64,000 nt of DNA from Castellaniella ginsengisoli (GTDB lineage Bacteria > Pseudomonadota > Gammaproteobacteria > Burkholderiales > Burkholderiaceae_B): the NCBI RefSeq assembly GCF_039523235.1, contig NZ_BAAAEX010000003.1; one strand, written 5' to 3'. Positions 45,904 to 56,384 of this stretch are shown here, one piece after another. The notes under the pieces are model-generated. The model was not told where the DNA came from. It was given only the letters and a program-made list of their open reading frames with translations, and made no database searches. Numbering within the stretch: position 1 is the first letter of the stretch; every line of letters begins with the position of its first letter. A program made the position numbers and the translations under genes.

Positions 45904-47865
45904 TCAGGGATTCCAGATGCCGCCCGCGCGCGCCGTCCGGCGCACCACGGCCCGGCGCAGCAGTTCATCCGTTCCCGGCAGCACCAGCGCCAGGGCGTGG
46001 CGCGCGCGCGTAGCGCCGGTATAGAGCAGTTCCCGCGTTAGCAGCAGCACGTCGCGATCGGGCAGCACCAGCGCCACGCGGTCGAATTCCGAGCCTTGGG
46101 ACTTGTGCACGGTCAACGCGTAGACCGTCTCGATATCCGGCAGGCGGGCCGGCGACACCCAGCGCACGGCGCCCCGGGTGGCGCCGGCGAAAGCCACCCG
46201 GATGACCGCAGGCCCGTCCTGCCCGGGGTCGGGCACCGGCAGCGCCACGCCGATGTCGCCGTTGGCCAGCCCCAAGGCGGGCTGATTGCGCAGCACCAGC
46301 ACTGGCCGGCCGGGATACCAGGCGCCCGCCGACGCGGGAATCCAGCCCTCGGCCCGCAAATGAGACTCGATGCGCCGATTGAGCCCGCGCGCGCCCCAAG
46401 GCCCGTCGCGCAAGGCGCACAGCACCTGGAAACGCCCCTGCTGCGACAATACCTCGCGCGCCCAGCGGTCCCAGACCGGCTGCGGCGCATGCGGCTCGGG
46501 CGGGCCCGCGCGCAAGACGCGGAACAGCGCGGGGCAGCCGGTATCGCTCAAGATGCCGCTGTCGCGCAGCCAGGCGTCTTCGGAAGCGGCGTGCGGCCCG
46601 GCCCGCACCAGGCTCAAGCCCGGCGGCGGGTCGCGCAGCAGCGCGGCCACCGCCGGGGCATCGCCCCGGTTCACGGCGGCGGCGAACCGGCCGATGCCGC
46701 TGTCGGCCTGGAACCGGTGGCTGTGACGCAGCATGACCACAGCCTGGTCCAGCGCGGTGCCGGCGGCATCCTGCCGGATCTCGGGCACCGCTTCGCCGCA
46801 ACACGCGAGCAGGCGCCGGCATTGCGCCGGCGTGTAGTGGCCCTCTTCCGCGCGCGCGCACAGTTCGCCCAGCACCGCCCCAGCCTCGACCGAGGCGAGC
46901 TGGTCCTTGTCTCCCAGCAGCACCAGGCGCGCATGCGCGGGCAGCGCGGCCAGCACGGCGTCCATCATCTCGATATCCATCATCGAGGCTTCATCCACCA
47001 CCAGCACGTCCAGATCCAGCGGATTGCCGGCATGGAATTTCAGGCGGCGGGTGTCGGGCCGGCTGCCCAGCAGACGATGCAGGGTCACCACCTCGGACGG
47101 CACGCGGGCGAGCGCGCCGCCCAGCGCCCCCCCCGCCCCGCCCCTGAGGTGTTCCAGCGCGCCGGCGATGGATTCGCTCAGCCGCGCCGCCGCCTTGCCC
47201 GTCGGCGCCGCCAGGCGGATGCGCAAGCCGGGCGCGCCGGCCAGCCCCTGCAACACCGCCAGCAGGCGCACGACCGTGGTGGTCTTGCCCGTGCCCGGCC
47301 CCCCCGTCACGATGCTGAAGCCGTGCAGCAAGGCGGTGGCGCAGGCGATCTTCTGCCAATCCGGCGTCTCGGCGGCGGGGCCGGTGAACACCGCGTCCAG
47401 CCATTCCCGGATCCGCGCCGGCTCAGGCGCCGGCTCAGGCGCCCAGGCCAGGCGCCGGGCGATGTCCTCGCGGATGCGCCGCCCGGCTCGCCAGTAGCGG
47501 GCCAGATACAGGCGATGGCCGTGCAGGACCAGCGGCTGCGGCCCATCGCCTCCGCCGACGAAATCGGCGGCTTGCAGCGCCGCCAGGCAGTCATCCAGGC
47601 CGCCGGCGGCCCAGGGGGGCGGGCCCGACCGGTCATCGGCCGCCGCGCCGGCCGCCGGCGCGTCTTCTCCGGGCGCGCACAGCGCCGCGAGATCCAGGCA
47701 GGGATGGCCGTGCGCCAGCCGCGCGCTGCACAGGATTGCCAGGCGCAGCGCCAGTTCGCCAGCCTGCGACGATCGTCGCCACAGCAGGCGGCCAAAGGCT
47801 GCGTCCAGGTCGCGCACGCCCTCCTCGGGCTGCCCGAATGCCAGCCAATCGGGGAATTCAGTCAT
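45904..47865 (-). CDS. recD: Exodeoxyribonuclease V subunit alpha (RecD)
   Basis: A 653-residue superfamily 1 helicase from ATG 47865. Walker A VTGGPGTGKTTT (186-197), Walker B LVVDEASMMDIEMM, HARLVLLGDKDQLASVEAGA and the C-terminal YALTVHKSQGSEFDRVALVLP and LLYTGATRAR are all intact. RecD is the fast 5'-3' motor of RecBCD. The start overlaps the recB stop by eight bases, so recC-recB-recD form one coupled operon. Confidence 0.94.
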   Translation of the reverse strand: MTEFPDWLAFGQPEEGVRDLDAAFGRLLWRRSSQAGELALRLAILCSARLAHGHPCLDLAALCAPGEDAPAAGAAADDRSGPPPWAAGGLDDCLAALQAADFVGGGDGPQPLVLHGHRLYLARYWRAGRRIREDIARRLAWAPEPAPEPARIREWLDAVFTGPAAETPDWQKIACATALLHGFSIVTGGPGTGKTTTVVRLLAVLQGLAGAPGLRIRLAAPTGKAAARLSESIAGALEHLRGGAGGALGGALARVPSEVVTLHRLLGSRPDTRRLKFHAGNPLDLDVLVVDEASMMDIEMMDAVLAALPAHARLVLLGDKDQLASVEAGAVLGELCARAEEGHYTPAQCRRLLACCGEAVPEIRQDAAGTALDQAVVMLRHSHRFQADSGIGRFAAAVNRGDAPAVAALLRDPPPGLSLVRAGPHAASEDAWLRDSGILSDTGCPALFRVLRAGPPEPHAPQPVWDRWAREVLSQQGRFQVLCALRDGPWGARGLNRRIESHLRAEGWIPASAGAWYPGRPVLVLRNQPALGLANGDIGVALPVPDPGQDGPAVIRVAFAGATRGAVRWVSPARLPDIETVYALTVHKSQGSEFDRVALVLPDRDVLLLTRELLYTGATRARHALALVLPGTDELLRRAVVRRTARAGGIWNP

Positions 47866-50800
47866 CGCCCGCCTCTCCACCCGCGCCATCGAACAATGCA
47901 TCCAGCGCCTCGATCAGATCCTGCGCGGGCCGCAGCGCCACCAGCCCCTGCCCGGGCGCGTCCTGGCCGCGCAGAAACAGGTAAAGCGCGCCGCCCATGT
48001 GACGCGCGTAATCGTAATCCGGCCGCCGGGCGCGCAACTGCCGGTGCAGCGCCAGCACGTACATCAGCATCTGCGCATCGTAGCGGGATGCGCACATGGC
48101 CGCCGCCAGCGCTCCGGGCGCGTAGTCGGCTTCGCGAGGCCCCAGATCGTTGGACTTGTAATCGATCAGGTAATAGCGGCCGTCAGCCTGCAGGACCAGA
48201 TCGATGAACCCCTTGAACATGCCATTCAATCTGCCCGCCGCCAGTGCCGGGCGGGCCGCGCCGCCGAAGGCGCCCCGGCGCAGCAGCGCGTCCAGGCGTT
48301 CAATGTCGACTTGCTGCGCCGGCAGCCAGAACTCCATTTCAGGCAGGCTGGCCTGCAGACTGTCCAGGCGCAACACGGGGGCGTCGGGCAGATCCGGGTG
48401 CCACGCCGTCTGCGCAAAGCGCAGCAGCCAGCCGTGCAGTGCGTCGATATGCGCTTCCCAGCCGCGCACGGCGCAGCGCCGTGCGATCAGGTCGCGCGCC
48501 TCGCCCAGATCGCGAAAACCGCGCCGCGCCGCCCACTCCAGCAAGCCATGCAGAAAGGTGCCCGCCTCGCTGCCGCGCGGAAAATCCGCCAGGCCCGATC
48601 CGGCCGGAACGCAAGGCGGCCCGATGATCCGGTCCACCGGCTCCGGATCGGCCTGCCGGCTCTCGCGCAGCACATCCTCGGCGGCCGTGTCGGGCGCGGC
48701 GGCCTCGGCCAGACACAAGGCGGAGTAGCTGGAAATCCACCAAGCCTGTCCGACCGCCGGCGCCGACAGGTGTCGGGCGTCGCCCAGCGCCCCGGCGGCC
48801 TTCGCCGCCTCGCCGGAAAACGGCATCGTGCCGGCGCCATCCGCTCGGGTCGGGTCGTCCCAGGCCATCAGGCCGGGATGCCACTGCGTCAATCGCGTCC
48901 AGGCGGCATGGGGATCCGCGCCCAGCACGTGGCCGATGCCGCTGCCGGCGCGCAGCGGCCCAAGCGCCATCCAGACGGCATGGCGCGCCCGCGTCAACGC
49001 GACGTACAGCTTGCGCACATCCTCTCCCAGGCGCTCGCCGTCCAGTCGCTTCAACTGGCCGGCATCCGCCTCCATGACCCACTCCCGCCCCGCTTCCCCG
49101 GGCAGCAGGTATGGCCCTTTGCCCGGCTCGATCGGGCGCGCTTTGCAGACGAAGGGCAGGAAGACCAGGGGGTACTCCAGCCCCTTGGATTTGTGCACCG
49201 TCACGACCCGCACCAGGCCTTCGTCGCTTTCCAGCCGCAGGCGGCGGCCGTCCTCGCCTTGCGGCGCCTGGATCTGCCGGTGCAGGTACCGCAGCACGGC
49301 CTGCTCGCCGTCCAGATGGGCGGCGGCCTGCTGCAGCAACTCGGCCAGATGCAGAAAATCGGTCAGGCGCCGTTCACCCTCGTAGCCATCGGCCAGCAAC
49401 CGGGCCGGCACCTCGAAATCGTGCAGCAGCCGGCGCAGCATCGGCAATACACCGCGCTGCTGCCAGATCTGGCGGTAGGCCTGGAAGCGTTCAACCTGGC
49501 GATCCCAGGCGCGCTCGTCCCCCACCAGCCGGTCCAGGGCTTGCCAGCCCAGACCCAGCGCCGAAGTGGCCAGGGCCGCACGCACGGCGCGCTCGTCCTC
49601 GGGGCGGGCGCAGGCGCCCAGCCACAGGGCCAGTTCCGCCGCCTGGGGCGATTCATAGACCGAGTCCCGCTCGGACAGGTAGACGCTGCGCACCTCGACC
49701 CGGGCCAGCGCCTGACGCACGCTGCGCGCCTCGGCATGGGTGTTGACCAGGATGGCGATGTCGGCCGGGCGCACCGGCACCCATCGATCCGCATCGCGCA
49801 GGCCGGCCTCGCCGCGCAAGCCCTGTGCCAGGGTCTGCGCCACGCGCCGTGCGCAAAGCTCGGCGGCCTCCTGTTCGTACTGGGAGGCGGACAGGGGTTT
49901 GCCCGGCGCCGCCGCTTCGATCCAGCAAGCGCTCATGGCCGGGGCCTGGCGGCCGAGCACTTCCCACCGCTCGGAGCGCCCCTGGGCCTGGACGGGATGG
50001 AAGGGAATCCCGTCGCCCGGCATCCCGGTCGGAAAAGCCGGGCGGTCTTCCAGGCTGAAGAACCGGTTGACCGCCTCGACCATGGCTTCGGACGAGCGGT
50101 AATTGCGGCCCAGCGTCTGCACCCGGCCTGCGCAGGCCTTTGCGGCCCGCAGGTAGGTGTGCACGTCGGCGCCCCGAAAACCGTAGATGGACTGCTTGGG
50201 ATCGCCGATGAAGACGAGCGTGGTGTCCGGGTCGTTGCCGGCCACCCGGTAGACGCGGTCGAAGATCCGGTATTGCACCGGATCGGTATCCTGGAATTCG
50301 TCGATCAGCACCACCGGGAACTGCCGCCGCAATGTCTGTGCGAACCGGATGCCGGCCGCCCCCTCCAGAGCAGCGTCCAGATTCACGAGCAGGCCGTCGA
50401 AACCCAGCAACGCGGCACTGGACATGGCCTGGCGCAAACGCGCGGCCATCCAGCCCAGGGCGTGGCGCAGCAGCGGCGGGCGCGCGGCGGGCAGGCTGTC
50501 CAGTTCGGCGCGCAGGCCCGCCAGCGCGGCGCTGGCCGGATGCGACGGCGCCGGGCCGTCACCCTGCCACTTCTCCTCGATGCCCGATGGCGTCAGGCGG
50601 TCCCAGCCGGCCTTCAAGTCCGGCTGGATCACGCCGGGATCCTGCGCCCAATCCCGCAGCGCCTGCGTCCAGCGGCGCAGATCCGAAGGCCGGACCTTGA
50701 GGTCTTTCCCCAACGAAAGCAGCCAGTCTTCCAGCGCGTCCGCCTGTGCCGCCCAGGGCGCCTTGAGCGCCGCCAGGCGCGCCTGCCGCTGCGCCAGATG

Positions 50801-51469
50801 GCCCGTCAGGACGGCGGCCAGGCGCTCATCGGCAGCGGCGGGCAAGGATTCGCGCGTCAGCAGGCCGGACAGCCCCAGCAGGGCATCGGGCCCGGGCCAG
50901 ACGGCCAGCGTTTCGGCCAGCAGATCGGGAGCCAGCGGCGCCACATGCGCGCGCCAGTAATCCCAGGCCGCCTGCCGGATTTCGGCGCCCAGATCCGGTT
51001 CCAGCCGCTGCTCGAACAGGCTGCCGCTGTCGAAGGCGTGCTCCTGCAGCACCCGGGCGCACCAGGCATGGATGGTAGAAATCGCCGCCTCGTCCATGGA
51101 TTGCGCCGCCAGATCGAGCGTGCGGGCGCACCCGGCCCGCCGGGCCTGCGGATAGTCTTGCCGCAGGGATTCCAGGAACGGATCGCCCGGGCGATCCGCC
51201 GCCGCATCCTGGGCGAACCAGACGGCGGCCTCGGCCAGCCGGCTGCGGATCCGGTCGCGCAATTCCTGGGCGGCGGCTTCGGTGAAGGTCAGGACCAGGA
51301 TTTCCGTGGGCAGGCGCGGCGCCTGCCCGCCATGCCCCAGCACCAGGCGAACGTACAGCGCAGCGATCGTCCAGGTCTTGCCGGTCCCGGCGCTGGCTTC
51401 GATCAGATGGCTGCCCTGCAGGGGAAAGCGCAGCGGATCCACCTGGGGGATGACGGACACCGCACTCAT
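47858..51469 (-). CDS. recB: Exodeoxyribonuclease V subunit beta (RecB)
   Basis: A 1203-residue UvrD-like helicase-nuclease from ATG 51469. Walker A is EASAGTGKTW (24-33), further helicase motifs are VLIDEFQDTDPVQYRIFDRV, LVFIGDPKQSIYGFRGADV and VVTVHKSKGLEYPLVFLPF. The C-terminal nuclease domain contains YYLIDYKSNDLG, the catalytic D-x-K of the RecB family. It handles double-strand-break repair and destroys linear phage DNA. The start overlaps the recC stop (ATGA). An upstream in-frame extension to 52264 lies inside recC and is not real. Confidence 0.95.
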   Translation of the reverse strand: MSAVSVIPQVDPLRFPLQGSHLIEASAGTGKTWTIAALYVRLVLGHGGQAPRLPTEILVLTFTEAAAQELRDRIRSRLAEAAVWFAQDAAADRPGDPFLESLRQDYPQARRAGCARTLDLAAQSMDEAAISTIHAWCARVLQEHAFDSGSLFEQRLEPDLGAEIRQAAWDYWRAHVAPLAPDLLAETLAVWPGPDALLGLSGLLTRESLPAAADERLAAVLTGHLAQRQARLAALKAPWAAQADALEDWLLSLGKDLKVRPSDLRRWTQALRDWAQDPGVIQPDLKAGWDRLTPSGIEEKWQGDGPAPSHPASAALAGLRAELDSLPAARPPLLRHALGWMAARLRQAMSSAALLGFDGLLVNLDAALEGAAGIRFAQTLRRQFPVVLIDEFQDTDPVQYRIFDRVYRVAGNDPDTTLVFIGDPKQSIYGFRGADVHTYLRAAKACAGRVQTLGRNYRSSEAMVEAVNRFFSLEDRPAFPTGMPGDGIPFHPVQAQGRSERWEVLGRQAPAMSACWIEAAAPGKPLSASQYEQEAAELCARRVAQTLAQGLRGEAGLRDADRWVPVRPADIAILVNTHAEARSVRQALARVEVRSVYLSERDSVYESPQAAELALWLGACARPEDERAVRAALATSALGLGWQALDRLVGDERAWDRQVERFQAYRQIWQQRGVLPMLRRLLHDFEVPARLLADGYEGERRLTDFLHLAELLQQAAAHLDGEQAVLRYLHRQIQAPQGEDGRRLRLESDEGLVRVVTVHKSKGLEYPLVFLPFVCKARPIEPGKGPYLLPGEAGREWVMEADAGQLKRLDGERLGEDVRKLYVALTRARHAVWMALGPLRAGSGIGHVLGADPHAAWTRLTQWHPGLMAWDDPTRADGAGTMPFSGEAAKAAGALGDARHLSAPAVGQAWWISSYSALCLAEAAAPDTAAEDVLRESRQADPEPVDRIIGPPCVPAGSGLADFPRGSEAGTFLHGLLEWAARRGFRDLGEARDLIARRCAVRGWEAHIDALHGWLLRFAQTAWHPDLPDAPVLRLDSLQASLPEMEFWLPAQQVDIERLDALLRRGAFGGAARPALAAGRLNGMFKGFIDLVLQADGRYYLIDYKSNDLGPREADYAPGALAAAMCASRYDAQMLMYVLALHRQLRARRPDYDYARHMGGALYLFLRGQDAPGQGLVALRPAQDLIEALDALFDGAGGEAGDD

Positions 51470-54400
51470 GCCCCGCCCTCCTTCGCGGCCGGATAAGGCT
51501 GGATGGCCCGCGCCGCCGCGCCGTACAGCGCCTGCGCCCAATGGAAGAAACCGCCGTCCGCGCACACATCGCCGAAGTCGGGATAGCCGCGCTGCAAATA
51601 CAGGTCTTCCCGGACTTGCCGGGCGTAGGCGGCCTGGGCTTCCCGCCAGGCTTTGCTGCCGGGATCGGGATCGGCGCCCGCGCGCAACCAGGCGCCCGCC
51701 GCCTCGATTTCCACCGGCAGCGCAGCGCACATGCCCGCCTGCCATGCCGCCCACAAGGCTTCCCACTGTTCGGCGGCCAGCGTCTGGTCCAGCGGCTCGA
51801 AACGCACGCAGCCTTGGGGGCTGACGAGCACAGTCGTCAAGGGCCGGCCATGCGCATGCGCCGCCACGTGATCCAGCCAGGCCGGGATCATGGGCGCGAT
51901 GCGATAGCGATTGTCGCGCACCAGGTGGCTGGCGAGCAGCACGATCCGCCCCCACTCGCCCTGGCCGTTGCTGCGCCAGCCGGCAAGCGTATCCTCGAAC
52001 GCCCAGTCGCTGCCCGGCACGGCGCTTTCCATACGCAGCGCCTGCGCGTGCGCCTGCGGCCAGTCGCGGCAGGCCTGCCGGTAGGGCTCGACGGCCTCCT
52101 GGACGCTGTCGTACAGCCCCCGGGCCGCCGCTTCGCCCAGGCCGCCGGCCACCAGGGCGCCGCGCCTGCGCATGCGGTCCAGGCCATCCCGGAACGCCGC
52201 GTCGGCCTCGGACGGCCCCGACGCCCGCTGCAAGGCATCGAGCAGTTCGGCGCGCAACCGCCATTGCGCCAGGCCGTCCCGGACGTAGGGCTCTCCTTCA
52301 TCCAGATCGGGCGACGGCGTCTCGAAGAACACCTGCAGGCGCTGCTGGAAGAAAGCGCGCACGGGATGCCGCAGAAACTGGCGCAAGACATCCAGCCGCA
52401 GGGCGCCGTCCCGGTGCATCGGCGGCAAGGGCCCGGACGCGAGCGTGTCGGCTGCCGGCCCGCGGGCGCTACGCCATTCGGCCGCGTAGGTATACAGCGC
52501 GCCCGGACCGGACTGGGGCTGCAAGGGAAAATAGCGGCGGCTGAACGGCTGCAGCGGGTGGTACAGGCTCAAGGCCCGGGACAGGGATCCGGCCCCGTCC
52601 GAAGACCGCCAGCCCCGGTCCAGGTGGTCCATCAACTGGGACACCAGCACGGAAGGCGGTTGCGGCGTGTTGTCATGGATGCTGTGCCCGACCCAGGACA
52701 GATACAACTGGTCGCGCGCGGACAGCAAGGCTTCCAGGAACAGATAGCGGTCATCCTCGCGCCGGGAACGGTCGCCGGGACGCGGATGCAGCGCCATCAG
52801 ATCGAAATCGACCGGCACGCGCTGGCGGGGGAAGGCGCCGTCCTGCATGCCCAGCAGGCACACGCGCCGGAACGGGATGGCCCGCATGGGCATGAGCGTG
52901 GCGAAGGTCACCGCGCCGGCAAAAAACCGTTGCGACAGGCCCGCCTGATCCAATTGCCCGAGGCAATGCTCGGCGACGATGGACACCGGCAAGGCTTCCG
53001 TCACTCCGGCCGCCTCGCACAACACGGCCCAGTCCTGGAGGATTTCGCGGAACCGCGCCAGCGTGTGTTCATCAACGTCCGATTCCGGCAGAAAACAATC
53101 GTCGAGCAGCGCCAGAAGGTCTGACACCCACTGCGCCGGCACGGCATCCCGACGCAACAGCCGCCAGTAATGATCCAGCGTATCCAGCAAGCGGGCCAGC
53201 GCGCCCAGCACCTGGGCCTGCAGGCCGCCCGTCTCGCCGTAGGGTTCGATCCCCTCCCAGGCCGGCGCGTCGGCGCCCGCCGCGTAGCCCAGCAGCATGC
53301 GTTCCAGGCCGAAGCACCAGGTATGCCCATGCGCCGCCTCGGGCATCTGCGCCAGTCCGAAGGCGTCGCGATGCTCGGCATGCAAGCCCCAGCGCACCTC
53401 GGCCTCGCGCGCCCAGGTCTGCAACAACGGCAGATCGGCGGCTTCGATGCCGAAGCGCGCCCTCAGGGCAGGAACGTCCAGCCACTCCAGCACTTCCTGA
53501 ACGCCCAGGCGCAGGCGCGGCAGGGACAAAAGCTGTTCCAGAACGATGACCAGCGGATCAGCGCGGCGCTGGCCGCGGTCCGCCAAAGCATAGGGGATGC
53601 GGCGCGGATCCCGGGGGCCGTGCAGGCCGAAGACGGCCTGCACGTGCGGCGCGTAGGCCTCGATGTCAGGCACCATCACGATCACGTCGCGCGGCTGCAG
53701 ACCGGGATCGGCGGCAAAGGCCGCCAGCAATTGATCGTGCAGGATCTCGACCTCGCGCTGGGCGCTGTGGGCGACATGAAAGCGCAAGGACTCATCGCGC
53801 GCGGGGTCCACCGCCGGCCAGCGCGCGCGCGTTTCAGCCAGGGGGCGCAAGTCACGGATATCGTCCTGCAGTTGCTCCAGCAATGTCGCTCCGGGCAGGG
53901 CCTCAAAGACATCGATGCGCCGATGCAGCGCCTCGAAGGCCAGGCCGCAGCGTGCCCGATGCGCCGGATCGTCGATATCGTCGAGCAGGCCGATGAAATC
54001 GCGCCCCTGGCGCCCCCAGGAAGCCAGCAGGGGATGCGTCTGCTGGTGCAGCGCGTCTTCGTCGAGAATTTCCGGCAGCCCCGGCCGGCGCGCCTGGCGC
54101 CGGAAGCGCGCCCGCAGCAGATCGCGGTCGCCCAGGATGTCGGCCCAATAATGCGCGCAAGGATTGTTCACGCACACCAGAATCTGAACCCAGCGCGACA
54201 GGCCCGACAGCGCCTCCAGCGTCTGGCGCGGCATGGCGGAAATGCCGAAGACCAGCAAGCGGCGCGGCAGCCCAGCCGGGCGCGGGACATCGCCCGGCGC
54301 CCGGATCCGCGCCATGAAGGCGGCGTGCACGGCGGCGCGCCCGACTGGCGCCCCGCCGGCCCCGCCCAGGTCGTCGAGCAGGGCATGCCACAAGCGGGCC

Positions 54401-54951
54401 TGCCAGGCGTGGGCCTCGGGCAGGGCCGCGGCATCGCGGCCGAAGGCGTCGGGCAGGACAGTTTCGCCACGGCTCCAGGCGTCCAGCCAGTCGGCCCGGT
54501 AGACCTGGTACTGGTCGAACAGATCCGCCAGCCGGCGGGCCAACTGATGGCGCTTGCGCACGTCGGCATCCTCGGCGAGGAAGCGCGCCACCGGCTCGAA
54601 ACCGGGCTGGCCGGCCAGCGTCGGCAGCAGCCGCATCAGGCGCCAGGCCAGGGGATCCTTGTCCAAGGGCGACAACTCGGGCACCGCGTCGGCGCCCAGC
54701 ACGGCGCGGTAGGCCTGCCACATGAAGCGCGAAGGCAGCAGAAAATCCAGCGCCGCCGCGATGCCGCACCCTTGCTCGCGGTCGGCCAGGGCCAGCCGCA
54801 GCCACTGCGCGATGCCGTTGCTGTGCACCAGCAGGCACTCGTTTTCCAGGGGATCGAGCGGCGAATGGCGCAGCCACGCGACCAGCACTTCGCGCAGTTG
54901 CTCCGCCCGATTGCCGTGAACCAGCATCAGCCCCGGAGTGAGTTCCGCCAC
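51466..54951 (-). CDS. recC: Exodeoxyribonuclease V subunit gamma (RecC)
   Basis: A 1161-residue protein that starts at GTG 54951 with AAGGAG seven bases upstream. It begins as RecC does (LMLVHGNRAEQLREVLVAWL, NECLLVHSNGIAQWLRLALA) and has an inactive helicase-like fold used for Chi recognition and strand splitting. Length fits. It is the first gene of the recCBD operon, in the minus direction, with yggS divergent on the other side. Confidence 0.94.
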   Translation of the reverse strand: MAELTPGLMLVHGNRAEQLREVLVAWLRHSPLDPLENECLLVHSNGIAQWLRLALADREQGCGIAAALDFLLPSRFMWQAYRAVLGADAVPELSPLDKDPLAWRLMRLLPTLAGQPGFEPVARFLAEDADVRKRHQLARRLADLFDQYQVYRADWLDAWSRGETVLPDAFGRDAAALPEAHAWQARLWHALLDDLGGAGGAPVGRAAVHAAFMARIRAPGDVPRPAGLPRRLLVFGISAMPRQTLEALSGLSRWVQILVCVNNPCAHYWADILGDRDLLRARFRRQARRPGLPEILDEDALHQQTHPLLASWGRQGRDFIGLLDDIDDPAHRARCGLAFEALHRRIDVFEALPGATLLEQLQDDIRDLRPLAETRARWPAVDPARDESLRFHVAHSAQREVEILHDQLLAAFAADPGLQPRDVIVMVPDIEAYAPHVQAVFGLHGPRDPRRIPYALADRGQRRADPLVIVLEQLLSLPRLRLGVQEVLEWLDVPALRARFGIEAADLPLLQTWAREAEVRWGLHAEHRDAFGLAQMPEAAHGHTWCFGLERMLLGYAAGADAPAWEGIEPYGETGGLQAQVLGALARLLDTLDHYWRLLRRDAVPAQWVSDLLALLDDCFLPESDVDEHTLARFREILQDWAVLCEAAGVTEALPVSIVAEHCLGQLDQAGLSQRFFAGAVTFATLMPMRAIPFRRVCLLGMQDGAFPRQRVPVDFDLMALHPRPGDRSRREDDRYLFLEALLSARDQLYLSWVGHSIHDNTPQPPSVLVSQLMDHLDRGWRSSDGAGSLSRALSLYHPLQPFSRRYFPLQPQSGPGALYTYAAEWRSARGPAADTLASGPLPPMHRDGALRLDVLRQFLRHPVRAFFQQRLQVFFETPSPDLDEGEPYVRDGLAQWRLRAELLDALQRASGPSEADAAFRDGLDRMRRRGALVAGGLGEAAARGLYDSVQEAVEPYRQACRDWPQAHAQALRMESAVPGSDWAFEDTLAGWRSNGQGEWGRIVLLASHLVRDNRYRIAPMIPAWLDHVAAHAHGRPLTTVLVSPQGCVRFEPLDQTLAAEQWEALWAAWQAGMCAALPVEIEAAGAWLRAGADPDPGSKAWREAQAAYARQVREDLYLQRGYPDFGDVCADGGFFHWAQALYGAAARAIQPYPAAKEGGA

Positions 54952-55030
54952 GCCTTCTCCTTCTTTTGATCACACCGCATCATAAAAGGCTTTGCGCCCC
55001 CGCGTCAGGCGGGCGCCCGGCCGCCGCGCG

Positions 55031-55059
55031 TTGGGATTGTCGCGCATTAGGGTTATCCT
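55031..55059 (+). promoter_or_regulatory. Candidate promoter of yggS
   Basis: TTGGGA (55031-55036) and TATCCT (55054-55059) are 17 bp apart in the intergenic region between recC and yggS, about 47 bases before the yggS ATG. Match to the consensus is moderate. Confidence 0.35.
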
Positions 55060-55105
55060 AGGGGACTCCGATGATCCATCCCTGACCTTGTCCGAGAACG
55101 TCGCA

Positions 55106-55909
55106 ATGAACGCTGTGCCATCCCCCGCCAGGCCCGCCTACCGGACGGCCGCCACTCTGGAGGAAATCCAGGCCAACCTGGCCGATATCCGCGCCCGCAT
55201 CGATGCGGCCTGCGCCCGTGCCGGCCGCGACCCGGCCGAAGTCCGCCTGTTGCCCGTCAGCAAAACGGTGGACGAGCGCCGCATCCGCATGGCCTACGCC
55301 GCCGGCTGCCGCCTGCTGGGCGAGAACAAGGTCCAGGAAGCCTACGGCAAATGGGAAGCCATGGCCGATCTGGCCGATCTGGACTGGGCCGTGATCGGCC
55401 ACTTGCAGACCAACAAGGCCAAGTTCGTCGCCCGCTTCGCCCGGGAATTTCAGGCCCTGGACAATCTGCGCGTGGCCGAGGCGCTGGACCGCCGCCTGCA
55501 GGAAGAAGGCCGCAGCCTGGACGTCTTCGTTCAAGTGAATACCTCGGGCGAGGCCAGCAAGTTCGGCCTGGCGCCCGATGCGGTGATGGACTTCGCCCGC
55601 GCCCTGCCCGCCTACGGCGCGCTGCGGGTACGCGGCCTGATGACGCTGGCGCTGTTTTCCACCGACGAGGCTCACGTGCGCCCCTGCTTCCAGTTGCTGC
55701 GCGCCCTGCGCGACCAGTTGCGCCAGGAGGCGCCCCAAGGAACGGATTTCGCCGAACTGTCCATGGGCATGTCCGGAGATTTCGAGTGGGCCATCGAAGA
55801 AGGCGCCACCACCGTGCGCGTCGGACAGGCGATCTTTGGCGCCCGCGCCCTGCCCGACAGCCACTACTGGCCCGAAGGCGCGAAAGCAGGCGGCTCGTGC
55901 GCGCCTTAG
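55106..55909 (+). CDS. YggS family pyridoxal phosphate homeostasis protein
   Basis: A 267-residue PLP-binding TIM-barrel protein from ATG 55106. The PLP lysine is in VRLLPVSKTVDERRIRMAY, followed by LLGENKVQEAYGKW, WAVIGHLQTNKAKFV, VQVNTSGEASKFGLAPD and LSMGMSGDFEWAIEEGATTV, all diagnostic. It keeps free PLP and amino-acid pools in balance. Its stop overlaps the GTG of the next gene by 13 bases. Confidence 0.95.
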   Translation: MNAVPSPARPAYRTAATLEEIQANLADIRARIDAACARAGRDPAEVRLLPVSKTVDERRIRMAYAAGCRLLGENKVQEAYGKWEAMADLADLDWAVIGHLQTNKAKFVARFAREFQALDNLRVAEALDRRLQEEGRSLDVFVQVNTSGEASKFGLAPDAVMDFARALPAYGALRVRGLMTLALFSTDEAHVRPCFQLLRALRDQLRQEAPQGTDFAELSMGMSGDFEWAIEEGATTVRVGQAIFGARALPDSHYWPEGAKAGGSCAP

Positions 55910-56376
55910 CCGCCTGCCTGCTGTGCCTGTGGCTGGCGGCCTGCGCCGCCCCGGGCAGCCGCGGGCCGTCCGTCTCCGGGCCGCGGATCGATCCGGCCCA
56001 GCGCACCGAAGTGGTGATGACGGCCCTGAGCCTGCTGGATACCCGCTACCGCTACGGCGGATCGCAAGCCCAGCAGGGCTTCGATTGCAGCGGCCTGGTG
56101 AAATACGTCTTCAACGCCGCGACCGGCACCGCCCTGCCCCACAATACCGAGCAGATCGCCCGCATGAGCCGGCCCGTGCCGCGCCGTGACCTGCAGGCGG
56201 GCGATCTGGTGTTCTTCAATACACTGGGCCGGCCGAATTCGCATATGGGCATCTACCTGGGAGACGGGCGCTTCATCAATGCGCCGTCCACCGGCGGCCA
56301 GGTCCGCATCGACCGGCTGGACAATCCCTATTACCGGCGCCATTTCCAGTCGGTGGGCACGCTGTTCGCCCGCTGA
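55897..56376 (+). CDS. NlpC/P60 (C40) peptidase lipoprotein
   Basis: A 159-residue lipoprotein from GTG 55897. The signal peptide VRALAACLLCLWLAAC ends in a lipobox, so Cys16 would be lipidated. The C40 domain has catalytic Cys in GGSQAQQGFDCSGLVKYVF and His in GRPNSHMGIYLGDGRF. It likely cleaves peptidoglycan stem peptides in the periplasm. The start overlaps yggS, so the two are co-translated. A strong hairpin follows the stop. Confidence 0.88.
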   Translation: MRALAACLLCLWLAACAAPGSRGPSVSGPRIDPAQRTEVVMTALSLLDTRYRYGGSQAQQGFDCSGLVKYVFNAATGTALPHNTEQIARMSRPVPRRDLQAGDLVFFNTLGRPNSHMGIYLGDGRFINAPSTGGQVRIDRLDNPYYRRHFQSVGTLFAR

Positions 56377-56384
56377 GAAACGCA

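Noticed and set aside
47999..51496. An 1165-codon plus-strand frame opposite recB.
   Set aside because: Composition typical of a shadow frame, no domain motifs, and recB motifs are complete on the other strand.
53170..54969. A 599-codon plus-strand frame opposite recC.
   Set aside because: Gln/Arg/Gly-rich shadow of recC with no recognisable family.
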